Shown: positions 28,701 through 34,697 of the stretch, piece after piece | Position numbering within the stretch: position 1 is the first letter of the stretch | How the letters are laid out: every line of letters begins with the position of its first letter | Assembly (NCBI RefSeq): GCF_959029255.1 | Contig: NZ_CAUFUE010000019.1 | Coordinates: 1-64,000 of the forward strand | Reading direction: 5' to 3' | Origin: an uncultured Bacteroides sp. | GTDB lineage: Bacteria > Bacteroidota > Bacteroidia > Bacteroidales > Bacteroidaceae | DNA length: 64,000 nucleotides | Notes under the pieces: generated by a model | Seen by the model: only the letters and a program-made list of their open reading frames with translations | Told to the model about the DNA's origin: nothing | Database searches by the model: none | Made by a program: the position numbers and the translations under genes

Positions 28701-29815
28701 ACCGTGGTTTCAAAATGTCTTATTTCTCTTCGTTGCGGATTGAGCATATTGAGTCCGCCGCCCTCCGTGCATATCCATATATTTCCATGAGCATCTTCCG
28801 TCATATCACCCACAACCGGATTTGAAAGGCTGTTGGAGCATGCAGAAGCATCGTAGTAGGTAAATATATCCTCATGCACAGGGATATAATTGACTCCACC
28901 GAAATAAGTACCTGCCCATAAGATACCTTCTTTATCAATGAACACCGGATGTACTGATGAATGGGAGAGGCTTCCCGCCTTGCCATCCCGCGTACGGGAA
29001 GTAAATAAATCCTTTTTGGGGTCATACTTATAAAGTCCGTTGAAGGTTCCAAACCATATATTCCCTTCCTTGTCTTCCGTTATACCACGGATAAAGTTAT
29101 TGTAAAGTCCTTTGGATGAAGAGTTACCCGTATTATAAGTCGATATAGTTCCGTCGGGATGTATGCGAAACAATCCGTCGTTTATACTCCCTATCCAGAT
29201 ATCTCCCGAATTGGCTTGGAAGATACTCCGCATCCCCTTACAATTTACAATAGTCTTATACTTTACGTCGTCATCGCTGTAAATAAGTCCATTGGAATAT
29301 GTAATCCATTTATGTCCCTTGTCATCAATGAGGAAATCATAAATAGTTCCGACGGAAAGTTTACAAGCTTCCACCAACCTTTCCTCCTTTTCATCCCAGC
29401 GGTTCAGTTTATAGGCGGTTAATACCCAAATTGTATCTTGATGGCTATAGACTACGAAAACACCCTTATCCAGGATTGTTTGAAATGTTTCTTTACGAAT
29501 ATCATATTTCACAAAGGTATCATCTATTTTAAGGAATACATCCCCTTTGGAATTACTTACGATTTTTGATACGGCATTTCCTTTAAATGAAGTGGCTACA
29601 TTAGGATTGGGTCTGTAAGATATAATTCTGTTGCCGTCATATATGCTGATGCCTTCCGCCGTGCCGAACCATATTCTGCCGATTGAATCTTGCGAAATAG
29701 TGAATACGGCCGGATGTGCCAGTCCGTCTTTGGGACCCAGTTTCCTGAAATGAGCGGCTTGTATTTGTGTTGAAAATAATAAAAGTAAAAAGAGAATAAT
29801 ATTCTTTGTTTTCAT
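25778..29815 (-). CDS. Hybrid two-component system (HTCS) regulator of the first locus
   Basis: This single-protein sensor and transcription activator has about 1345 residues. Order: signal peptide (MKTKNIILFLLLLFSTQIQA), two seven-bladed beta-propellers (about 25-690; repeated IWFGT/IWIGS motifs), a Y_Y_Y domain (about 690-755), a membrane segment (about 760-790), HisKA with His812 in SVSHEFRTP, an HATPase (NLLSNAFKYTP, DSGVGI), a receiver with Asp1128 (VVSDVMMP) and an AraC-type HTH (about 1240-1335). The start at 29815 is preferred because a -7 box lies at 29837-29844, which excludes the ATG at 29839. It is divergent from a PL8 lyase. By family knowledge the periplasmic domain binds a breakdown product, probably an unsaturated disaccharide, and the HTH activates the locus. 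The C-terminal tail lies in a repeat. Confidence 0.93.
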   Translation of the reverse strand: MKTKNIILFLLLLFSTQIQAAHFRKLGPKDGLAHPAVFTISQDSIGRIWFGTAEGISIYDGNRIISYRPNPNVATSFKGNAVSKIVSNSKGDVFLKIDDTFVKYDIRKETFQTILDKGVFVVYSHQDTIWVLTAYKLNRWDEKEERLVEACKLSVGTIYDFLIDDKGHKWITYSNGLIYSDDDVKYKTIVNCKGMRSIFQANSGDIWIGSINDGLFRIHPDGTISTYNTGNSSSKGLYNNFIRGITEDKEGNIWFGTFNGLYKYDPKKDLFTSRTRDGKAGSLSHSSVHPVFIDKEGILWAGTYFGGVNYIPVHEDIFTYYDASACSNSLSNPVVGDMTEDAHGNIWICTEGGGLNMLNPQRREIRHFETTVSPFYLPHINLKSILYDVETEQLFIGTNGKGLYTYDIRRNKFKQEIDQENAPHLEAINAMVRDGERLFLSTNKSIYTYSLMTRKDTLMYRTNMYAHISLDTDKNLWIVEGKQVHKFDTRTLKEVHVYDLEKQGIYSPVVRTFHSSGKDTYITTLGNGVMKLNRQTNLFEPFPPQTDSPLLSKYCYQIKETNAHNLIITGDKGITFLNERGDILQSFSTGKYLPLDAFAKDCGLLIGKDGTIYVGGTNGLIAATEKNRNLHPINNRIYFTELYVHNNLIHPNDQSGILSVGLPFTKEIKLPHNQNRIEVLFSSLTPLQNSQRIYEYRLKGIDKIWYQTALKSVSYTNLPTGNYILEVREKSDSRQSIKETAQLKIVVLPPWYATWWAWLIWVTSFLLITGIIVNILYTRKKMRDSIRKEQMEKQQMKEINEAKFKFFTSVSHEFRTPLALIIGQLEVLLLGNNLAPFIYGKLLKVIHQCQQLNNLVTELIEFRKYEQGRNTLYVSAHAINQYIGDICDGFRELALQQNIDFKLEPCETETEVWFDGKQMIKVIYNLLSNAFKYTPKDGTIRVEVSVNEAENKLYIRITDSGVGIDSKDIPYIFERFYQANNKMPEQKQLFRAGIGLALAKSIVEEHKGTIDVQSQVGEGSVFTISLQLGKEHLLNNQHIIFKNEEKDSNTPLPILADNIMTSEKTTIEESNNQIDGEKPTIVLIEDNEELLDILVTIFSPLYITKTATNGQEGLEVIRETNPDLVVSDVMMPVMSGTELCVKIKNNIELCHIPIVLLTALNMPEQHLEGLVRGADDYIYKPFSPQILLARCNNIIRSRRILYKQFAQKAEADISLLATNNMDKEFLDKITILIDENISDQEFSIDKLASEMYMGRTTFYNKFKSLTGMSPNDFINSHKLKRAAVLLRQENSMSISEIADNLGFNSPNYFCRKFKEQFNVAPSQYKQKYQEEKKGKVNNEDVSKYT

Positions 29816-29836
29816 CGGTTTAAAGGTTTGTTGGTA

Positions 29837-29844
29837 CAAAGATA
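29837..29844 (-). promoter_or_regulatory. -7 element for the first HTCS gene
   Basis: The minus strand reads TATCTTTG, 22 bases before the ATG at 29815, giving a leader of about 15 nt. Confidence 0.6.
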
Positions 29845-29857
29845 GTAAATATACCGT

Positions 29858-29890
29858 CTTTTGAACTATAGTTTACTTCTTTTGTATCCT
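29858..29890 (+). promoter_or_regulatory. Candidate HTCS operator between HTCS and the PL8 gene
   Basis: CTTTTGAACTATAG... at 29858 is followed by CTTTTGTATC at 29879, half-sites 21 bp apart. About 26 of 35 positions agree with the site at 37705 upstream of another PL8 gene. It is about 60-90 bases before the PL8 start at 29950. Confidence 0.5.
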
Positions 29891-29949
29891 ACAACATGTT
29901 CATCCACGGGCATTTGGCGTTATTTGCCATAGAAACCAATACGAATAAT

Positions 29950-32331
29950 ATGAAGAAATACATCTGTTTACTTAGTTTGTGTTGCTTGCAAATGTTGATG
30001 AATGTTTGGGCGAATGAAAGGATGCTAAGTCAAGACCGGAAACAATCCGGTGGTAGAACATATTGTGAAGATATATACAGGCTCCGCAATAACTATCCCT
30101 TGACGCTTCCCAAAGCCGATAAAAGCGAAGTGCAGGATGCCGTGTCGTTCCTGAAAAGTATTAATCTTACAGAAACCGGAGAGATAAAAAGAGAAGTGAT
30201 GTTACTTTTGTCCGCCTCTGTACGAAGCCTGGCTTACGCCTCCTTGTCCGGTTTACCTGAAGGAAAGGGCTTCAGTACTTTCATGGATAGGTTACTTGAA
30301 AACAGGGTGATAGAAAGATTTCCGGGGCTTGTGTACAGCAATTATGGCGATGTGCGTACAATCCCCGCAGATTTCCTATCGGCCTTGCCGGCCTGCAATG
30401 CGCAGCAACAGGGCAAACTCATTGCAGCGGTGAAACATCTTGTGGAGTTTGATAAACTATACCAAGATGCCGCCACTGTGAAGATGAATGTGAACACCGA
30501 CTATATGTATAATGTATTGCCACACCTGTTTATCTGCGCCCTGCACCAGCCCGATGAAAAGCTCGCCGTGAAAGATATGCTTGCCTTTTCACACTATATA
30601 TCCGCTTGTACGCAATACTCATCCGGCTCTAAAGACGGACTGAAGGTAGACGGGACAGGTTTCCACCACCGGACGCACTATAACGGCTATATGTATGCCT
30701 ACAAAACGTGGGTGCAGTATATGGCACGTCTCAAAGGAACTGCATTCCGCATCGATGAAGACGCCTATCAGAGAATATCCAAAGTCGTAGTCAGTGAATT
30801 TTTGATGGCTACGCTTCCCACTTCAGGAGAAGGGCATTATTTTGCGAATAGCCTGGCAGGACGTCATCCCTTTGCTGGGTTGATGGTGGATTTCTCTCAA
30901 GAACTGTTCAGGGAACTGGTAGAAGTAGGAGGAGATGTGAAAGGAAAGGAGATAGATGAGTCATTAGCCGCTTATTACAATGCTTTCTTTCAAACGGATT
31001 ATTATAAACGAGTGAAACCTAAAGAACTGGATGGCTTTTATCAGTTCAACTACAGTCCTGCCGGAGTTTACCGCCACAGCAATTGGGTGGCTACCATGCG
31101 TTGCCCCACTACCCGTTTCTGGGGAGGAGAGATTTATAATAAGACAAACCGTTTCGGGCGGTACCAGAGCCACGGCACGTTGGAAGTGCTTTATAACGGC
31201 TCTTTGGAGCAATCGGGATATCCTCCGGCATGGGAACGCTTTAGCGGGAAGCGTGGCGGATGGGACTGGAATGTAGTTCCGGGTTCTACCACCGTACACT
31301 ATACCGACTGGAAAGAAATGATGCCCAACGGGAATGATGCCGATCGTTTTGACCAATGGGCAGCTACTACAAATTTCTCCGGTGCCCTTTCCTGGGGAGA
31401 TTGCGGTATGTTTGCCTGTGCTTTCGACCAGGGTGACCATTGGGGCGGGCGGCGCTTTGTGCCTACCAATCTCACTTTCTGCAAATCCGTTTTTGCTTTC
31501 GACGGCGTATTGCTGAGTTTAGGTAGTGGCGTCACTTCATGGGGAGATTATGCCGGCGACCGTATCACAGCCACCAACTTGTTTCAGGCATTGGAGGGCG
31601 ATGGTAATATTTCTCCTGTTCTCAATGGACAACCATTGCCAAAAGGGACTTCCCTCTCATTGTATTCCGACAAAGACAATTGGATAGTTACCCCATGTAA
31701 TACGGGCTACCTGATTCCTGCCGGAAACGATTCTCTTGTCATTCGTTACGGCGAACAGGTCACCCCCGGACCCGAAGGAGCGGGAGAAGCCTCCTTTGGA
31801 GCGCGGTGCGCATCGAAAGCTTTTATCAATCATGGCGTGAAACCCACGAAGAAGAAATATTGTTTTGCCGTAGTTCCGGCAACTACTCCCGAAGCCATGT
31901 CTGTCCGTGCCGGACGTATCTTCGATAAAAAGGGGTTGTTTGCGATAAAGCAACATCAGGACTCGTTGCATGTCGTTGAGCATATCCCTTCGGGCACATT
32001 GTCATACGCCTTGTTTGCGCCCGCGTCTACTTTGCATGAGGGATATCTCCGCTCGTCCGACACGGCATTGTTGCTGATGGAACGTAAATCGGGAAAGAAC
32101 TTGGACCTTGCCGTTTGTTGCCCCGACCTGCGTCCTGTACCCGATGAAAGAAAGGATTGGTATTCCACTCCGTCAGTCGCTACATTGACCTTTGACGGGT
32201 TGTGGACGTTATCCGATGAAATGAAAAACAGAGATAATATACTGTCTTGTTCTTACGGGAAATCGAGTACCAGGCTGACTGTAAAGTTGGAAGAGGGATT
32301 GCCTTTATATGTCAGGCTAACCCCCCAATAA
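29950..32331 (+). CDS. PL8 lyase, short chondroitinase ABC type
   Basis: This exported lyase has about 793 residues (signal peptide MKKYICLLSLCCLQMLMNVWA). The in-frame ATG at 29896 precedes the signal peptide and is not used here. It lacks most of the N-terminal jelly roll of the 960-1030 residue ABC-type lyases, starting almost directly with the toroid. The catalytic set is present: His and Tyr in FHHRTHYNGY, Arg in AGRHP and Glu in WGGEIYNKTNRFGRY. The missing N-terminal domain, which in the larger enzymes contributes to binding, may shift its preference to shorter chains; that is inference. It is divergent from the HTCS. Its last 15 bases overlap the 3' end of the convergent dihydrouridine synthase gene. 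Confidence 0.87.
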   Translation: MKKYICLLSLCCLQMLMNVWANERMLSQDRKQSGGRTYCEDIYRLRNNYPLTLPKADKSEVQDAVSFLKSINLTETGEIKREVMLLLSASVRSLAYASLSGLPEGKGFSTFMDRLLENRVIERFPGLVYSNYGDVRTIPADFLSALPACNAQQQGKLIAAVKHLVEFDKLYQDAATVKMNVNTDYMYNVLPHLFICALHQPDEKLAVKDMLAFSHYISACTQYSSGSKDGLKVDGTGFHHRTHYNGYMYAYKTWVQYMARLKGTAFRIDEDAYQRISKVVVSEFLMATLPTSGEGHYFANSLAGRHPFAGLMVDFSQELFRELVEVGGDVKGKEIDESLAAYYNAFFQTDYYKRVKPKELDGFYQFNYSPAGVYRHSNWVATMRCPTTRFWGGEIYNKTNRFGRYQSHGTLEVLYNGSLEQSGYPPAWERFSGKRGGWDWNVVPGSTTVHYTDWKEMMPNGNDADRFDQWAATTNFSGALSWGDCGMFACAFDQGDHWGGRRFVPTNLTFCKSVFAFDGVLLSLGSGVTSWGDYAGDRITATNLFQALEGDGNISPVLNGQPLPKGTSLSLYSDKDNWIVTPCNTGYLIPAGNDSLVIRYGEQVTPGPEGAGEASFGARCASKAFINHGVKPTKKKYCFAVVPATTPEAMSVRAGRIFDKKGLFAIKQHQDSLHVVEHIPSGTLSYALFAPASTLHEGYLRSSDTALLLMERKSGKNLDLAVCCPDLRPVPDERKDWYSTPSVATLTFDGLWTLSDEMKNRDNILSCSYGKSSTRLTVKLEEGLPLYVRLTPQ

Positions 32332-33264
32332 GCTACTCACCGCCATTTCATAATTACTCAATTTCGTCGCTTTATGAATAGCTTTCTTTGCTTTCCGGTC
32401 GCCTTCCGGCAGCAGATATTCCCAAAAGCTTTTCATCTTCATCAGCAGTTGCAGGTCTCCTCCTTGCAACTGTTCTTGATAAGCGCTGAACACTTCTGCG
32501 TGCAGTTGCCTTACTTTTTTCATCCTTTCATCGGCAGAAAGCGGATGCCCTTGGCTGTATTCCTCTGCCAAAGCAGGATTGGCAAGCAGTCCGCGACCAA
32601 TGACGATACCTGCCAGCCGGGGAAAACGGGCAGTGATGGTTTCTATATCTTCTACCGTATGTATATCTCCATTGTAAAACAAGGGCTTGTCGCAACCGTT
32701 GTAGAAAGCCTCAAACCCATCGAGGTCAACGTCACCCTTGTATTGTTGCTTGCCTAGACGCGGATGCAGGATGATATGCGAAAGCGGTAATCCGTTCAGC
32801 AGCGGAAGCAGGGCGATGCATTCCTCTGCATTCTCCCATCCCAGCCGCAGTTTAACCGAGAAACGAATATCCCGATGTCCCTCTACAGCCGTGTTCAGCA
32901 GCGTCGCCACTTCATCGGGGTAGGGCAACATGCCGGCACCGTTATGCCGTTTTGCCAACATCGGGAACGGGCATCCCAGGTTTATATCCACTTCCTCATA
33001 ACCGTTTTCGGTGAAAAGGCTCATCACTTGTTCAAACTTCTCCGGTTGCGGAGCTATCAATTGAGGTATCAGATGCAATCCCCGGTTATTGTCCGGAGCA
33101 ATATCCCGTACGTCCTTGCGGCGGATTTCTCCATGCTCCACACGTACAAACGGGGAGTAGTAAGTTTCAATACCCCCGAATATTCGGGCGTGCGCCCGGC
33201 GATAGACTGCATCTGTGTAGCCTTGAAGCGGGGCGAAGTAGATAGGTAACTGGTTCTCGTTCAT
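32317..33264 (-). CDS. tRNA-dihydrouridine synthase
   Basis: This FMN enzyme reduces specific uridines in tRNA to dihydrouridine. The 315-residue TIM barrel begins with IYFAPLQGYTD and carries VDINLGCPFPMLAKRHNGAGML with the catalytic Cys, SVKLRLGW, ILHPR and the phosphate-binding GIVIGRGLLANP. It is a housekeeping gene sitting between glycosaminoglycan genes. Its 3' end overlaps the convergent PL8 gene by 15 bases. A -7 box lies only six bases from the ATG, so the mRNA may be leaderless. Which Dus class and which tRNA position it modifies are not settled. Confidence 0.93.
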   Translation of the reverse strand: MNENQLPIYFAPLQGYTDAVYRRAHARIFGGIETYYSPFVRVEHGEIRRKDVRDIAPDNNRGLHLIPQLIAPQPEKFEQVMSLFTENGYEEVDINLGCPFPMLAKRHNGAGMLPYPDEVATLLNTAVEGHRDIRFSVKLRLGWENAEECIALLPLLNGLPLSHIILHPRLGKQQYKGDVDLDGFEAFYNGCDKPLFYNGDIHTVEDIETITARFPRLAGIVIGRGLLANPALAEEYSQGHPLSADERMKKVRQLHAEVFSAYQEQLQGGDLQLLMKMKSFWEYLLPEGDRKAKKAIHKATKLSNYEMAVSSLLGG

Positions 33265-33269
33265 GCGGG

Positions 33270-33277
33270 CAAAGATA
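33270..33277 (-). promoter_or_regulatory. -7 element abutting the dihydrouridine synthase start codon
   Basis: The minus strand reads TATCTTTG ending at 33270, six bases before the ATG at 33264. If used, transcription would begin at or next to the start codon. Confidence 0.5.
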
Positions 33278-33414
33278 CATGTTTTAGAGTAAAGATGAAT
33301 GCATTTTTACCATTATACTCTCATAGACAGTGCTTGTAGTAAAACTCTTCATGCGCTAGAGATGCTTCTGTTCAGCCCTCAGGAGTTGGCGATGATGCTT
33401 AAAGGCCAAGGTTT

Positions 33415-33508
33415 GTGCCACCCTATTGGCACAGTCTTGCCACTCCATTGGCACTGCCTTGCCAATACGGTGGCACAACTGTGCCAATAGGGTGGCACAA
33501 CTTGGGCA
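33415..33508. repeat. Tandem palindromes, four units, 22-bp period
   Basis: Units begin at 33416, 33438, 33460 and 33482. Each has the form TGCCA-N6-TGGCA. The core of unit 4 (TGCCAATAGGGTGGCA) is the exact complement of unit 1 (TGCCACCCTATTGGCA), so the array is also one large inverted repeat. It lies between the dihydrouridine synthase promoter and a small unknown gene. The rest of 33278-33414 and 33509-33560 shows nothing else. Confidence 0.88.
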
Positions 33509-33560
33509 CTATTTGATTACCGCCTTGGCGCAGTTAGGACATGCAAAAAAGATGTGGGGT

Positions 33561-33887
33561 TTATATATGGGAAGAGTGGTGTATCAGATGGTTTAGTCTT
33601 ATTTTGCATTGATGAGATAGGGATATGATATTTGCCTTGAATGTATTGAGTGACTTCTTTATGCGTTTGATACGAGTAGGTTTATAGTCTTCATTATCAC
33701 GAAGTTTCAATAGGGCATTTCCAAATACGCAGCAAGTACACTTTAAAAGACCTTTTGAAGCCTCCTCTACATTATCCAGCACATCGTCTAAAGGGAAATT
33801 TTCTTCGATAAAAGCAAATAGATTATTGGATTTCTCCATTTTCTGCATCCATTTGCAGGGGCTGTAAGGACAGTCGGATTTGGTCAT
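33561..33887 (-). CDS. Small unknown protein behind a structured leader (locus 1)
   Basis: I do not recognise this 108-residue protein. It starts MTKSDCPYSPCKWMQKME, has four Cys in its first half (DCPYSPCKW, LKCTCC) that could bind metal, and a basic C-terminal half (KPTRIKRIKKSLNTFKANI). No signal peptide or membrane segment is seen. The gene follows a -7 box (34183), a long hairpin and about 88 bases of leader ending ATAAACTTAAAGTTTGATACC before ATG. The unknown gene at 56692 has the same arrangement. It may be a real small gene or the by-product of an RNA element; codon use gives no clear answer. Confidence 0.5.
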   Translation of the reverse strand: MTKSDCPYSPCKWMQKMEKSNNLFAFIEENFPLDDVLDNVEEASKGLLKCTCCVFGNALLKLRDNEDYKPTRIKRIKKSLNTFKANIISLSHQCKIRLNHLIHHSSHI

Positions 33888-33935
33888 GGTATCAAACTTT
33901 AAGTTTATATATTGTTCCCATCAGCCAATAAAAAT

Positions 33936-34109
33936 GACGTGGAAACTATTGACATTATTATGCAGTTACTAGGTACCGGTTAGAACCTTCGAAGAACATA
34001 ATAAGCAATAGCTCCACGTCAAGAAGATATATAACAAAGTTATATGCAACTTGGACGTGGAGACTCTCACTTATTATCTGCTCTTCTCAAAAAATAACCG
34101 GTTTCTCGT
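33936..34109 (-). ncRNA. Structured leader element with two exclusive pairings (locus 1)
   Basis: A long imperfect hairpin runs from ACCGGTTA (33975-33982) to TAACCGGT (34095-34102), with inner stems ATAATAAG/CTTATTAT and CTCCACGTC/GACGTGGAG and an apical ATATAAC/GTTATAT. The middle strand 33997-34020 can instead pair with 33936-33962 (GACGTGG, CTATTG and TTATTATG against their complements, about 22 pairs). The two folds exclude each other, as in an attenuator or riboswitch. On the minus strand it lies between a -7 box and the small gene at 33561. Function is inference; no known RNA family was recognised. Confidence 0.6.
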
Positions 34110-34142
34110 AACAGCAAACAATAAAATGATTTTCTCCAAATC

Positions 34143-34180
34143 AAAAAAACGCATCTTTTCCCACTTCAAGGAGAAGATGC
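34143..34180 (-). terminator. Intrinsic terminator, minus strand
   Basis: On the minus strand GCATCTTCTCC pairs with GGGAAAAGATGC, followed by GTTTTTTTG. It lies downstream of the PL8 gene at 34698-37586, and also just downstream of the -7 box at 34183. Confidence 0.75.
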
Positions 34181-34182
34181 GG

Positions 34183-34190
34183 CAAAGATA
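34183..34190 (-). promoter_or_regulatory. -7 element upstream of the locus 1 leader
   Basis: The minus strand reads TATCTTTG. The predicted start lies at the edge of the terminator hairpin 34143-34180, so either that hairpin is part of the leader, or the box is not used. Confidence 0.4.
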
Positions 34191-34430
34191 TATATTTTTC
34201 TGATTATCGGCAGGGATAAAGCTTTATTATTTCGCATGTACGATTTATCTCTGTTGACTTCCGCCTGTATTTTTAATTGTACCGAATTCGGTATAATTAA
34301 AAATCGGAGTTGTATAACATCTTCTATTCACCTATTTATTGTGGAGTACTTTTAGGCTGAACCATCTGAAAATAATATGTTCTTGCATTTGATTCCGAGC
34401 CTTATCCCTCATTGAAATATTAAGGAATGC
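34191..34430. other. Intergenic stretch without a recognised gene
   Basis: It is AT-rich with no supported gene. A small inverted repeat, TTTTTAATTGTACCGAATTC and GGTATAATTAAAAA, lies near 34269-34306. Confidence 0.4.
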
Positions 34431-34567
34431 GTCAAAATAGAAAATCACTATCATTCTGTCACCCTGAGCGTAGTCGAAGGGTCTCATCCCTTATGTTGGT
34501 AGAGGAGATGAGATGCTTCGACTACGCTCAGCATGACAGAATGATAAGTCTTTCAGGGTTTTGACAC
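34431..34567. repeat. Nested inverted repeat
   Basis: Outer arms are GTCAAAAT (34431) and TTTTGACAC (34559-34567). Inner arms are ATCATTCTGTCACCCTGAGC (from 34450) and GCTCAGCATGACAGAATGAT (to 34545), with CGTAGTCGAAG and CTTCGACTACG inside. The inner family also occurs at 6842-6926, and the outer arms also enclose a different inner family at 25660 and 37805. Confidence 0.85.
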
Positions 34568-34697
34568 ACACTCCCGTAATATCCGTATTCTGTACTTTTA
34601 TCTTTGCTCTATTTATTTTTTAGATTTTACTTCTTAAAAATAAGATTGTATATGAGTGAATAATTTAGTTATGTTACTACATTCCGTCCGAAAGATA

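Noticed and set aside
31561..31590. In the short ABC-type lyase a conserved TETT segment reads TATN, suggesting loss of the catalytic Glu.
   Set aside because: Counting from His and Arg, the Proteus Glu653 equivalent is the Glu in WGGEIY, which is present. The TETT Glu is about 150 residues further on and is not the catalytic one.
33975..34102. Hairpin considered as an integron attC site.
   Set aside because: The ends do not fit the GTTRRRY/RYYYAAC core sites and no integrase is present.
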